DNA of 64,000 nt from Streptomyces sp. NRRL F-2580 (lineage in GTDB: Bacteria > Actinomycetota > Actinomycetes > Streptomycetales > Streptomycetaceae). Every line of letters starts with the position of its first letter. Position 1 is the stretch's first letter. A model generated the notes under the pieces. It did not search any database, had not been told where the DNA came from, and was given only the letters and a program-made list of their open reading frames with translations. The stretch spans positions 124,001 through 188,000 of the forward strand of contig NZ_JOIR01000005.1 in NCBI RefSeq assembly GCF_000720115.1, read 5' to 3'. The position numbers were made by a program, and so were the translations under genes. Of the stretch, positions 19,676 through 28,546 are shown one piece after another.

Positions 19676-20353
19676 ATGTACCGACGCTCCGCGGCGGCCG
19701 CTGTCCTGCTGACCGCCGCCCTGACCCTGACCGCCTGCAGTTCCGGCGGTGACGACTCCGAGGCGAAGGTGAAGCCCCCGGCCTCGTCGGCGGCCCCCGA
19801 TCCCGCGGACACCCCGGCCACCCCGGCCACGGCGGAGCCCGCGGCCGACGCGAAGCCGACGGGCCCGGTCCTGCCCGACGCGAAGCTCACCCCGAAGACG
19901 GGCAGCTTCACGGCGCAGGAGAAGAAGTACCTGAGCGGGCGGGTCCCGGAGAAGATGGACCCGGCGGCCGTCCTGCAGACCGGCCAGGAGGCCTGTCAGC
20001 GGGTGGCGCGCACCGCGAAGCACGACAAGGACGCGGCGACCGGGGCCGTCATCACCGGGGAGATCCCCGGCGCCAAGGACGCGATCACGTACCTGTGCCC
20101 GGACCAGAAGCCGATCCTCGCCGCGGCGGAGAAGGGCTTCGCCGAAGGCCCGAAGCAGTCGCCCGCGGCGGGCGGTTACCGGGCGCTGACCCAGGCCACG
20201 AACTGCACCTGGGAGGCCAAGGGCAAGGACGGCTCCGTCCTCGCCTCGGGCCCCGAGGCCCCGCTCAAGGCGGGCGACAAGATCACGGCGACGATCCCGG
20301 CGGGCACGACGGAGTTCAACTCCTCGGGCTGCTACGCCTGGATCCCCGCGTAG
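19676..20353 (+). CDS. Predicted lipoprotein of unknown function
   Basis: A 225-aa membrane-anchored protein. The signal peptide ends in a lipobox, LTAC (AALTLTACSSGGD). A proline/alanine-rich linker follows (to about residue 65), then a domain with three or four cysteines (TGQEACQRVART, AITYLCPDQK, QATNCTWEAKG, SSGCYAWIP) that may form disulfides. The C-terminal part resembles a small beta domain. The start is ATG 19676 with GGGAG 7 nt upstream. It stands alone between two hairpin terminators inside the EPS locus. I do not recognise the family. Confidence 0.8.
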   Translation: MYRRSAAAAVLLTAALTLTACSSGGDDSEAKVKPPASSAAPDPADTPATPATAEPAADAKPTGPVLPDAKLTPKTGSFTAQEKKYLSGRVPEKMDPAAVLQTGQEACQRVARTAKHDKDAATGAVITGEIPGAKDAITYLCPDQKPILAAAEKGFAEGPKQSPAAGGYRALTQATNCTWEAKGKDGSVLASGPEAPLKAGDKITATIPAGTTEFNSSGCYAWIPA

Positions 20354-20380
20354 CACCGCGGCGCGCCACCGGCGTACGAC

Positions 20381-20422
20381 AACGCCCCCGAGGACCGGAC
20401 TCCCGGCCCCCGGGGGCGTTTT
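20381..20422 (+). terminator. Rho-independent terminator with T-tract
   Basis: The stem AACGCCCCCG (20381-20390) pairs with CGGGGGCGTT (20411-20420) and is followed by TT, giving a run of four T. It lies 27 nt after the lipoprotein stop. Confidence 0.85.
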
Positions 20423-20479
20423 CGTGCCCCGGACCCGGGTATCCGCGCGGTCACAGCCACAACGGCGGAAGGCGGACTC

Positions 20480-20695
20480 ATGGGCATCGGTGGATGCATC
20501 GGTTTGATCGTGGTGGGCGCCATCCTCACCTTCGCCAGCGACTGGGAGATGGAGAGCGTCAACCTCGACCTGGTCGGCCTGATCATGATGGCGGTCGGCG
20601 GGATCGGCCTCGCCGTGTACACCAGCATCTACAAGCGGCGCCGGGCCGCGGGCGCGATACCGGTCGTGGAGGAACACCGCCGGGACGTCATCTGA
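20480..20695 (+). CDS. Small two-helix membrane protein, DUF6458-like
   Basis: A 71-aa protein with two predicted membrane helices: GCIGLIVVGAILTFA near the N-terminus and LVGLIMMAVGGIGLAVYTSI in the middle. A basic KRRR segment and a hydrophilic tail follow. Short proteins of this pattern, MGIGxxIxLIxxGAIL followed by a second helix, are common in Streptomyces (DUF6458). The start is ATG 20480 with GGAAGGCGG upstream. Function is unknown. Confidence 0.75.
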   Translation: MGIGGCIGLIVVGAILTFASDWEMESVNLDLVGLIMMAVGGIGLAVYTSIYKRRRAAGAIPVVEEHRRDVI

Positions 20696-20727
20696 CGCCG
20701 CGGCGGGGCTTCACCCGCGGTGGGGCC

Positions 20728-21855
20728 TCACCCGCGCAGCGCGCCCTCGTACACCGGGAGCAGGGTGTCCAGGACCGCGTCCATGGAGAAGGAATCCGCG
20801 GCCAGCTTGCGGGCCGACAGCGAGGCTTCCCGGTTGGCCACCGGGTCCAGCAGGGCCAGGACGGCCGCGGCGACGCCCGCCGGACCCGGATCCACCGCGT
20901 GCCCCGCACCGGCCCGCGCGACGTCACGGGCCAGGCCGTTGGAGTGCGTGACCACCGAAGGGACGCCCACCGAGAGCGCCTCCAGCACCGACATCGGGAA
21001 CGGCTCGTCCACCGAGGGCAGGACGTACACGTGCGCCCGTCGCAGCTCCGTCAGGACCTCCGCGCCGGACAGCGCCCCCGGCACCGTGAACCGGTCCGTC
21101 AGACCCAGCTCCCCGATCCGGGCCCGTACGGCCCCCAGCTCGCCCTCGTCCGGACCCGCGACCACGAAGTGCGCGTCCGGACGCACCGCCAGGACCGCCG
21201 GGGCCGCGTCCACGAAGTCCACCGGCCGCTTGCGGGCCTGCAGGCGCGCCGAGTAGAGGATCCGCGGCGGGCCGGCGGGCGGCGGCCGCTCCTCCTGCGC
21301 CGGGGTCCCGTTGACCAGGCGGACCGCGTTCGGCAGCGGTGTGCCCACCACCGCGTCCAGTCCCTCGCGCTCGTGCGGGGTCAGGTACAGCAGCGCGTCC
21401 GCGCCGCGCAGCAGCCGGCGTACCGCCACCGCGTCCAGCACCTTGGCCAGCAGCTTCTCGCTGGGGTCCACCATCCCGTGGGTCTGCAGCACCAGCGGCT
21501 TGCCCGCCCGCAGCGCCGCCAGCGCCACCGGCAGGGTCACCAGGTCCCGGGCCAGGTGGACGTGGACGAGATCGGCGTCGCGCACCAGCCGGCCGGCCGA
21601 CGCCAGCAGCGCCGGTGAGGTCATCCCGCTGAAACCGAGGGGGAGCAGACGGCGGGCGGGGAACAGCTTCGCCGGCACGCCCTCCACGGAGGTGGGCCAC
21701 GCGTCGAAGCCCTCGCCCAGCGCGAGCAGCCGCGCCTCGTGGCCCCGGGCGCGCAGCCCCTTCGCCAGGTTCAGCGCGACCCGCACCGGCCCGCCGAAGG
21801 CGTGCGAGGGGGAGTGCAGGGTGACGGCGTGCAGCACGCGCACCGGGGTGCTCAC
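20728..21855 (-). CDS. Glycosyltransferase family 4 (GT-B fold)
   Basis: A 375-aa cytoplasmic enzyme likely to add a sugar to the lipid-linked EPS repeat. The N-terminal Rossmann half has LHAVTLHSPSHAFGGPVRVA and the C-terminal donor-binding half ILYSARLQARKRPVDFVDA, FTVPGALSG and the EX7E-type region LPSVDEPFPMSVLEALSVGV. The start is GTG 21855, which overlaps the stop of the upstream acetyltransferase (GTGA) and has GGAG 6 nt upstream, so the pair is coupled. The sugar donor is not readable from the sequence. Confidence 0.88.
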   Translation of the reverse strand: MSTPVRVLHAVTLHSPSHAFGGPVRVALNLAKGLRARGHEARLLALGEGFDAWPTSVEGVPAKLFPARRLLPLGFSGMTSPALLASAGRLVRDADLVHVHLARDLVTLPVALAALRAGKPLVLQTHGMVDPSEKLLAKVLDAVAVRRLLRGADALLYLTPHEREGLDAVVGTPLPNAVRLVNGTPAQEERPPPAGPPRILYSARLQARKRPVDFVDAAPAVLAVRPDAHFVVAGPDEGELGAVRARIGELGLTDRFTVPGALSGAEVLTELRRAHVYVLPSVDEPFPMSVLEALSVGVPSVVTHSNGLARDVARAGAGHAVDPGPAGVAAAVLALLDPVANREASLSARKLAADSFSMDAVLDTLLPVYEGALRG

Positions 21856-22439
21856 TTGGGCTCCTCCACCGGGCGGCGCCGCCCGTCCTGGGTCTGCAGC
21901 GTCAGCTCCGGCAGGTCCTTGTGCACGACCGAGCCCGCGCCGGCGACCGCGCAGCGGCCCACCGTGACCCCGGCCAGCACGGTCGCCCGTACGGCCACCC
22001 AGGCGCCGTCCTCGACGGTGATGGGCGCGTTGCGGTAGCGGAAGTCGGCGGCCCGGTGGTCGTGCGAGCCGGTGCACAGCACGGCCTCCTGAGAGAGGCA
22101 CACGTGCGAACCGATCGTCAGCGGCTCCAGGTTCAGCAGCCAGGCGCCCTCACCGATCCAGGTGTGGTCCCCGACGGTGAGCTTCCACGGCCACAGCACG
22201 CGCACCCGGTGGCGTATCAGCACGCCCTCGCCGATCTTCGCCCCGAAGGCCCGCAGCAGCGCCACCCGCAGCCGCGCCGGACAGAACCAGCTCATGAACA
22301 GCGTGTTCATCACGGCGAACCAGAGCGCCTGCGTCAGCAGCCCGCGGCCCTTGTCGTATCCGGCCAGCGTGAAGGAAGGAAGATCCCGCAACTGTCGCCC
22401 CCATCTGCTCCCCCGGAATCCGTCCGGGGAGACCCCCAC
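21852..22439 (-). CDS. WcaF-like colanic-acid-type acetyltransferase
   Basis: Left-handed beta-helix (hexapeptide) acyltransferase of up to 195 aa that would O-acetylate the EPS repeat using acetyl-CoA. Family signs are RDLPSFTLAGYDKGRGLLTQ, WKLTVGDHTWIGEGAWLLNL, CLSQEAVLCTGSHDH (with the catalytic histidine region) and the hexapeptide run ITVEDGAWVAVRATVLAGV. GTG 22439 has a strong GGGGAGG close by; TTG 22391 would begin at the conserved RDLPSF and is an alternative. It is coupled to the downstream glycosyltransferase by a 4-nt overlap. Confidence 0.87.
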   Translation of the reverse strand: MGVSPDGFRGSRWGRQLRDLPSFTLAGYDKGRGLLTQALWFAVMNTLFMSWFCPARLRVALLRAFGAKIGEGVLIRHRVRVLWPWKLTVGDHTWIGEGAWLLNLEPLTIGSHVCLSQEAVLCTGSHDHRAADFRYRNAPITVEDGAWVAVRATVLAGVTVGRCAVAGAGSVVHKDLPELTLQTQDGRRRPVEEPK

Positions 22440-22512
22440 GCCGCCGCCTCCCCGGGCGTGGCCCGCTCAGACTAGACTGCGCGCGGACCAGGCACATCGG
22501 GTGGGGGCGGCA

Positions 22513-24036
22513 GTGACGACGGACATACGCAAGCCCCCCGCGACGCCCGCGAAGCAGCCCGTCCCGTCCCCCTTCGAGGACGAGAGCCTGTGGGGCCGGG
22601 CCACCCTCCCGCGCACCCTGCTCTCGCGCGCGCTGTCCGTACCGCTCGCGCTCGGATTCACGGTCTTCCTGCCGTTGTTCGTCGCCGTCCAGACGGGCTC
22701 GGGCGCCCGTGACGCGGCCTTCTGGCTCCAGCTCCTGCTCACCATGTACGCGGGCGCCCGGCTCTCCGCGATGGTGCTCACCAGCCGACGCAAGCTGCTC
22801 CAGGGCTCCTTCTGGCTCTTCGTCTACATGGCCATGGGCGTGGCCCCGCTCGCGCAGGCCGTCCTCGGCCAGGTCCCGACGCCGGTCGTCGGCCCGCGCT
22901 CCGACCTGACGATCGCCATCGGGCTCGTGCTGCTCGGCTGCACGGCCTTCGACGTCGGCGTACTGCTGGCCCGTCACCGGCCGGCCGGGCGCGCGGGCGG
23001 CTCCCAGAAGGAGTCCAAGCCCGTCATGGCGCACCGGCGCCGGCTCCAGCTCCTGACGGTCCTCTCGTTCCTGTGCAGCGCCGCCTTCATCATGAAGCTG
23101 GGGGGCCCGGCGGTCTTCTTCTCCAGCCGCCAGGAGATCATCGCGGGCATCGAGGAGGCGGGCGTCTCCAACGGCGACGGCCAGGCCGGGCAGGCCCTGC
23201 TGCGCGGCTTCGGCACCGTACCGGCCCTGCTCGCGCTGCTCCTCTACACCCGCTGGCTGATCACCTCGAAGTTCGCCCGCCGCAAGGTGTCGATCATCGT
23301 CACGTGGGCGGCGCTCGCCGGCCTCAACCTGATCGTCAACAACCCGATCTCGAACCCGCGGTACTGGTTCCTGACGGTCATGTTCGCGCTGCTCTTCACC
23401 GTCTTCCCGGTGAGCGCGGCGATGTACCGGGTGGCGCTGTCGATGGCGGTGGTCGTCGCGCTGCTGATCTTCCCCTTCGCAGACCGCTTCCGGTACGACG
23501 AGAAGAACTACCGTCCGGTCGAGACCACGTCCTTCCTGGAGCCGATGGCGCTCAAGGACTACGACCAGATCGGCATGTTCGCGAACACCATCACCTTCTC
23601 GGAGTCGGGCCCCGGGCACTTCTACGGGCGCCAGCTGGCCGGGTCGATCCTGTTCGCGGTGCCGCGTTCGGTGTGGCCGGGCAAGCCGCGGGACACGGGT
23701 GTGATGGTCGGCCAGTGGATGGGCACGGTCAACACCAACCTCTCCTCCCCGATCTGGGCGGAGCTGTGGCTCGACTTCGGTCCGCTGGGCATGGGCGCGG
23801 GGCTGCTGGGCATGGGGTACGCCTCCGCCCGCGTCGACCGGCGCTACGCGAAACGGGCCACGCGGAGGTCGCCGCCGGGCAGCCTGATCTCGGTGGTCGT
23901 CCCGCTGGTCGCGGGCTACTCCTTCATCCTGCTGCGCGGCCCCCTGCTCCAGGCGTCGGGGCGGGTGGCGATCGCCGCCCTCTGCCTCGCGCTGGTCGCC
24001 ACGTACCGCACGGACCGCGGCACGACGTTGCGCTAG
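22513..24036 (+). CDS. O-antigen/EPS polymerase-like (Wzy-type) membrane protein
   Basis: A 507-aa polytopic protein with about ten or more hydrophobic helices and a cytoplasmic N-terminus rich in proline. A long periplasmic-type loop (FRYDEKNYRPVETTSFLEPM to FYGRQLAGSILFAVPRSVWP) carries the VPRSVWPGKP segment common in O-antigen polymerase relatives. It would join lipid-linked repeat units outside the membrane. The start is GTG 22513, after GGGGGCGG; an in-frame GTG at 22501 is possible. It is divergent from the WcaF-like gene and convergent with the flippase gene across a large hairpin. Confidence 0.8.
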   Translation: MTTDIRKPPATPAKQPVPSPFEDESLWGRATLPRTLLSRALSVPLALGFTVFLPLFVAVQTGSGARDAAFWLQLLLTMYAGARLSAMVLTSRRKLLQGSFWLFVYMAMGVAPLAQAVLGQVPTPVVGPRSDLTIAIGLVLLGCTAFDVGVLLARHRPAGRAGGSQKESKPVMAHRRRLQLLTVLSFLCSAAFIMKLGGPAVFFSSRQEIIAGIEEAGVSNGDGQAGQALLRGFGTVPALLALLLYTRWLITSKFARRKVSIIVTWAALAGLNLIVNNPISNPRYWFLTVMFALLFTVFPVSAAMYRVALSMAVVVALLIFPFADRFRYDEKNYRPVETTSFLEPMALKDYDQIGMFANTITFSESGPGHFYGRQLAGSILFAVPRSVWPGKPRDTGVMVGQWMGTVNTNLSSPIWAELWLDFGPLGMGAGLLGMGYASARVDRRYAKRATRRSPPGSLISVVVPLVAGYSFILLRGPLLQASGRVAIAALCLALVATYRTDRGTTLR

Positions 24037-24087
24037 CCGCGCCCGCGCCCAGGTGCGTAGCCGCTGCGGGGGCGCTGCCCCCGAACC

Positions 24088-24146
24088 CCCGCGCCTCGAA
24101 CGCCGGCGGGGCCCTATCTCAGCCCCGCCGGCGTTCGAGGCGCGGG
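24088..24146. terminator. 25-bp perfect hairpin, bidirectional terminator and dispersed repeat
   Basis: The arm at 24088-24112 is the exact reverse complement of the arm at 24122-24146, with a 9-nt loop. It lies between convergent genes. The right arm, GCCCCGCCGGCGTTCGAGG followed by CGCGGG, belongs to a repeat family that recurs at about 57649 and 59391. Confidence 0.85.
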
Positions 24147-24180
24147 TCCGGGCAGAGCCCGGGAAACGGCGGGCAGCGGG

Positions 24181-25446
24181 TCAGGCGGCGGGGGCCGGCT
24201 CGGGTTCGCGGTCCTGCGCAGCAGGTACTCGCAGGCGGGTGACGCGCCACCAGGCGGCCGCGGCCTTGAGTGCGGAGCCGGCCGCCAGGCCCACCGCGGC
24301 GCCCGCCACACCCCCCACCGCGTACCCGCCGAGCAGCAGCCCCACGGACAGCACCGAGAAGACCACCTGCAAGGAGAGCGTCGCCTTCGGCGCCAGCACC
24401 CGCAGGGTCAGCAGCGCACAGGTGCCGAGCCCCATCACCGCGTACTGCGCCCCCGTCGCCGGCAGCAGCGCGGCCGTCGCCGACCAGGTGTCGCCGAGCA
24501 GCCGACGGCCCACCCGCTCCGGCAGCGCGTACAGCACGGCCCCCCAGCCCGCGCCGAGCGCGGCCAGTACCAGGCCGAGCAGCGCGGTCGCCCGCACGGT
24601 GGCCCGCTTGCCGCCGAGCCGCCCGAGGACCGGCGGACCGAAGGAGTTCGCGGAGTTGAACAGCACGTTCAGCGGCCCGAAGAGGGTGGTCGCACCCCGC
24701 AGCGCGCCGACGGCCAGCGGGGTCGCGAAGACGCCGAGGCCCAGTACGGCGAGCTGGCTGGAGCCGTTGCCCACCGCGAACTCGACCACGAACCGCTGCC
24801 CGAGATGACCCCGGCGCAGATACGGCCGTAGTCCCGCGAGACCGCCCCGGGCGCCGCGGACGTACGGCCGCAGCAGCCACAGCCCCAGCCCCAGCGCGGG
24901 CACCGCGGAGAGGCCCCACACCAGCACCAGCCGCCCCGCCGAAGCCCCTTCGGGCTGCACGGTCAGCGCCGCGACCACGCACACCAGCCGCAGCGCGTCC
25001 GCGGCCAGCGCCCGCTCGGGGGCGCGCAGCGCGGAGAAGCAGTAGCGCAGTCCGTCTTGGAGGAGAACCAACGGCAGGACGAGGCCCAGCGCGAGGAAGG
25101 CCCGGCCGGGCGTCGCGGGGAGCGCGAGGCCCACCACCACGAGCAGCGCTCCCACGGCGGCCGACGCGGCCCCGGTGAAGCCGATGGCGGAGCGGCACAT
25201 CGCGCCGAGCCTCCCCCAGACTTCGTCCGGGGGGACCCCCTGGCCCTTCTCCAGGACGAGGCTCTGGCCGACGTAGGCCATGTTCAGTCCGAGGAGCACG
25301 CTGAAGGTCACGTACACCATCGAGAAGTCGGCGAACCCGGCTGCCGAGGACAGCCGGGCGGCCAGCACCAGCACCAGGATGTTCGTGGCACTGGAGGCGG
25401 CCTGGTCCAGGACCGACGCGACGGCGGCGAGGCCGCGTCGGCTCAT
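24181..25446 (-). CDS. Polysaccharide flippase (Wzx/MATE-like) membrane protein
   Basis: A 421-aa polytopic protein with about 12 hydrophobic helices, beginning MSRRGLAAVASVLDQAASSATN, the usual start of Wzx-like lipid-linked oligosaccharide flippases. Segments ARLSSAAGFADFSMVYVTF and ALRGATTLFGPLNVLFNSAN fit the same superfamily. It would move undecaprenyl-linked repeats across the membrane for the Wzy-type polymerase. The start ATG 25446 overlaps the stop of the upstream Wzz-like gene (ATGA). The C-terminus is a short charged/proline tail. Confidence 0.8.
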   Translation of the reverse strand: MSRRGLAAVASVLDQAASSATNILVLVLAARLSSAAGFADFSMVYVTFSVLLGLNMAYVGQSLVLEKGQGVPPDEVWGRLGAMCRSAIGFTGAASAAVGALLVVVGLALPATPGRAFLALGLVLPLVLLQDGLRYCFSALRAPERALAADALRLVCVVAALTVQPEGASAGRLVLVWGLSAVPALGLGLWLLRPYVRGARGGLAGLRPYLRRGHLGQRFVVEFAVGNGSSQLAVLGLGVFATPLAVGALRGATTLFGPLNVLFNSANSFGPPVLGRLGGKRATVRATALLGLVLAALGAGWGAVLYALPERVGRRLLGDTWSATAALLPATGAQYAVMGLGTCALLTLRVLAPKATLSLQVVFSVLSVGLLLGGYAVGGVAGAAVGLAAGSALKAAAAWWRVTRLRVPAAQDREPEPAPAA

Positions 25447-27188
25447 CTGCGGCCCATGCGCACGGTGCGCAGCGCCACGGTGTCGGTGCCGTCACCGGGG
25501 ATGTGCTGCTCGGGTTCGGCCACCTCGTACGGGATCGGCTGCGGCGGCTGCGGGCCGCCCGCCGGGGAGCCGGCGGCAGGTGCGGGGGCCGGGGTCTTGT
25601 CCTTGCCGCGGCCGCGCTTCTCGCCGGGCAGCGGGGCGTGCAGCACCGCGCCGAGCACCGTGCCGCCGGCGCCGCTGATCAGCTCGCGGATGCGGGACAG
25701 GTCGGTGCGGTGGACGCCGCGCGGGTTGCAGACGACCAGGACGCCGTCGACGCGGTCGACGAGGGCGAGGGCGTCGGCGTAGGAGAGCACGGGCGGCGCG
25801 AGCACGATGACGGTCGCGTTGGGGGAGTCGGCCTCGGAGATCAGCCGGGTGGCGCGGGGGGAGGTCAGCGCGCGCGGCACGTTGCGCGCCCGCTCGCCGG
25901 GGATCAGGTCGAAGGAGCCGGACTCGCCGGCGTCCACGACGAGCTGGCGTCCGTCGGGCCACTCGGAGTCGGAGTGCCGTCCGCCGCCCTTCTGGCCGCC
26001 CGGGGTCTGGCTCCAGCGCGGCCGGCCGCCGGCGTCCGTCGGCAGCTGGCTGGCCAGTACGGGGGTGCGCAGGTCGGCCTCGATGAGCAGCACGTCCTTG
26101 CCGGTCTCCGCGAAGGAGGCGGCGAGGTTCACGGCCACCGCGGCGGCGGTCTCGCTGCTGCCGCGCGGGGCGACGACGAGCAGCCGGCGCCGGTCGGCGA
26201 AGCGGGAGTCGTAGGCGAGCCGGAAGGCCACCGAGCGGTACTCCTCGGCGAGGCGGGGGTCGGCCTCGCCGGCGGCGAGCAGCGGCCCGCCGCCCGTCCG
26301 GTCCCGGGGCAGGTAGCCGAGTACGGGCGCGCGAAGGGCCCGTGCCACGTCGCCCTCGGAGCGCGGCGCCGGGTCGAAGACGAGCCGGACCCAGGCGGCC
26401 AGCAGGCCGAGGGCGAGGCCGACGGCGGCGCCGAGCGCGAGGGACATGAGGATGCCGGGGCCGTCGGCTCCGGGGGGCGCGGTCGCGGCGCTGGTGACGC
26501 GGCCCGGGGTCATGTCGAGGGCTTCGAGCTTGGTGATCTTGGTGTTGTAGCCGCCGACCTCGCTCTGCAGGTCGGTCTTGGCGGAGCTGGCCGCGTCGCG
26601 CCCGGCACCGGCGGGCATCCGGGCGATCTCCTTGGAGAGCTCGTCGAGCTGCTTGGCGATCGGGTCGCGCTGCTCCTTGTAGCCCTTGACCATCTTGTCG
26701 CGGGTGGCGTCGAGGGACTCCTGCCGCTTGAGCAGGTACGCCTCGGTCATCGCGTTGGCGCGCTTGGCGGCCTCCTTGGGGGAGGACGCCGTGTACGTGA
26801 AGCGCAGCACCATGGTCTGCGGCGGGTTGGTGACCTGCAGACCGCTGCGCAGGGCGGCGAAGCCGGACGCGGACACGCCGAGCTTCTTCGCCGCCTCGTT
26901 GGCTATGGAGGAGCTGAGCGCGACCTGGCGCTCGGAGCCGATGTTGATCGCCTTGTCGGGGGCGAGGCTCGGGTTGAACGGGTCGTCGGTGGGCGCGCGC
27001 AGCACGACGTCGGCGGTCGCGACGTAGGTGTCGGCCGTGGAGATGCCGAGGTAGACGCCGCCCAGCAGGCCGATGCCGATGCCCGCGCCGATGAGCCTGC
27101 GGTAGCGCAGGAGCTGCCGGAACTGGTCTCTGAGGAGGTCCGGTTCGTCGTCGGCCGGTGCCGCTGCAGGGCGGTTCGTCTCGATCAC
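25443..27188 (-). CDS. Wzz-like chain-length protein with degenerate BY-kinase domain
   Basis: A 581-aa membrane protein. Residues 25-55 are a first helix (RRLIGAGIGIGLLGGVYLGI); the extracytoplasmic part includes PPQTMVLRFTYTASSPKEAA and a helical coil; a second helix (LMSLALGAAVGLALGLLAAW) starts near residue 247. The cytoplasmic C-terminus resembles a bacterial tyrosine kinase/MinD fold but looks inactive. The Walker A position reads APRGSSETAAAVAVNLA with no lysine, Walker A' has E for D (VLLIEADLRTP), and the Walker B position reads VIVLAPPVLSYADAL without the aspartate. The proline-rich tail has no tyrosine cluster. The start is GTG 27188, overlapping the upstream gene by 4 nt. Confidence 0.85.
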   Translation of the reverse strand: MIETNRPAAAPADDEPDLLRDQFRQLLRYRRLIGAGIGIGLLGGVYLGISTADTYVATADVVLRAPTDDPFNPSLAPDKAINIGSERQVALSSSIANEAAKKLGVSASGFAALRSGLQVTNPPQTMVLRFTYTASSPKEAAKRANAMTEAYLLKRQESLDATRDKMVKGYKEQRDPIAKQLDELSKEIARMPAGAGRDAASSAKTDLQSEVGGYNTKITKLEALDMTPGRVTSAATAPPGADGPGILMSLALGAAVGLALGLLAAWVRLVFDPAPRSEGDVARALRAPVLGYLPRDRTGGGPLLAAGEADPRLAEEYRSVAFRLAYDSRFADRRRLLVVAPRGSSETAAAVAVNLAASFAETGKDVLLIEADLRTPVLASQLPTDAGGRPRWSQTPGGQKGGGRHSDSEWPDGRQLVVDAGESGSFDLIPGERARNVPRALTSPRATRLISEADSPNATVIVLAPPVLSYADALALVDRVDGVLVVCNPRGVHRTDLSRIRELISGAGGTVLGAVLHAPLPGEKRGRGKDKTPAPAPAAGSPAGGPQPPQPIPYEVAEPEQHIPGDGTDTVALRTVRMGRR

Positions 27189-28420
27189 GGCCGGGGTCCC
27201 CCAAGTGCTTCGTCTATCAGTGCGTCGATGCGGGCCAGGCCCGCTTCACGGCTCAGATGGGCCGCCACGTGGCGGGGTCCGGCCGCTCCCAGTGCGTCCG
27301 CGCCTTCGGGGTCCTCGGCCAGGGCCCGTACGGCCTTCAGCAGGGCCTCGGGGTCCTCCGGCGGTACGAGCACCCCAGCGCCCGAGCGTTCCACCTCCTG
27401 GGCGGTGCCGCCCTCCGCCGCCACGGAGGCGACGACGGGGCGGCCGGTCTGGAAGTAGGAGGTGAGTTTCGACGGCACGCTCATGTCCAGCACGGCAGCG
27501 TGCTGCGTGACCGCGAGTACGTCCGCCGCGGCGAGGATATCGGGGAACTCACCGTCCGCGGCAGGGGGGATGATGTCCAGATTCGGTACATCGGCCGACA
27601 GATCGGCGAGCGCGGCGCGCTGACTGCCGTCGCCCATGAGGACGAAGCGGACATGGGGATCCAGCCTGGCGGCGCCCACGAGGACTTCCAGTCCCTGCTT
27701 GAGGCCCATGTTCCCGGAGTGCAGGACGACGGTCTCGCCGGGGCCCCAGCCGAGGTGGCGACGCGTCTCCCCGCGCGGCTTCGTGGGCACCGCCACGTGC
27801 GACCAGTTGGGGACGAGGCGGATCCGGCCCGGGTCCACGCCCATGCCGACGACCCGGTCGACGAAGGTCTCGTGGATGACGCCGACGAGGGTGGCGCGCT
27901 TGAGGGCGTACGCCTCGGCGCGGCCGGCGATCGCGGCGGCCTTGTCCCCGCCCCTGATCCCGCTCTGCGCTGCGGCGGCGCCCATCAGGTCCTGGACGAC
28001 CGGGACGTACGGGACCTTCCAGCGGGCCGCGAGCCGGGCGGCGAGCACCCCGCCGGCCAGGCTGGGCATCTGGGCGAGCACCGCGTCCGGCTTGGGCATC
28101 CGGGGCGGGGCCACGGCGCCGTGCAGCAGAATCGATCCTTCAAAAAGGGCCCGCTTCACGGCGGTCTGGCGCGGCGGTACGGTGTGCGCCCGCCGGTGGA
28201 CCGTGACGCCCGCGCGCTGTTCCGTGCGCTGGAGCGCCCCCTTGTACTCCGGCTCGACGGACCACGCCGGGTAGTGCGGCATGCCCGCCAGCACGTGCGT
28301 CTCGTGGCCGAGATCCGCCCAGTGCTCCGCGATCTGGGTGGCATACGGGCCGATCCCCGCGTGCTCCGGAGCGTAATTGGTGGAAACCAGCAGCATGCGC
28401 CGCTGACCGGATCTGGACAC
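27185..28420 (-). CDS. WcaI-like glycosyltransferase family 4
   Basis: A 411-aa GT-B enzyme of the EPS assembly line. The N-terminal segments LLVSTNYAPEHAGIGPYATQ and HETHVLAGMPHYPAW are typical of WcaI-type transferases; the donor-site half has VLHSGNMGLKQGLEVLVGAA and VTQHAAVLDMSVPSKLTSYF. The start is GTG 28420, giving MSRSGQRRMLLVS, because GAGGGG lies 7 nt upstream; a GTG at 28453 has poorer spacing. It leads a coupled minus-strand operon with the Wzz-like and flippase genes. In E. coli WcaI is proposed to be a fucosyltransferase, which would fit gmd/fcl, but this is inference. Confidence 0.86.
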   Translation of the reverse strand: MSRSGQRRMLLVSTNYAPEHAGIGPYATQIAEHWADLGHETHVLAGMPHYPAWSVEPEYKGALQRTEQRAGVTVHRRAHTVPPRQTAVKRALFEGSILLHGAVAPPRMPKPDAVLAQMPSLAGGVLAARLAARWKVPYVPVVQDLMGAAAAQSGIRGGDKAAAIAGRAEAYALKRATLVGVIHETFVDRVVGMGVDPGRIRLVPNWSHVAVPTKPRGETRRHLGWGPGETVVLHSGNMGLKQGLEVLVGAARLDPHVRFVLMGDGSQRAALADLSADVPNLDIIPPAADGEFPDILAAADVLAVTQHAAVLDMSVPSKLTSYFQTGRPVVASVAAEGGTAQEVERSGAGVLVPPEDPEALLKAVRALAEDPEGADALGAAGPRHVAAHLSREAGLARIDALIDEALGGPRP

Positions 28421-28546
28421 CGAGCGTCCCCTCTTCCCCTGGATGATGCGCACGTCACCCTATTCGTTCACCCGCGTGCTGCGGAACGTGCACGCTATTG
28501 TCTGCTCATCAGCTGCACCGGGGGGTGCGGTCGCTGGGGATAACAG

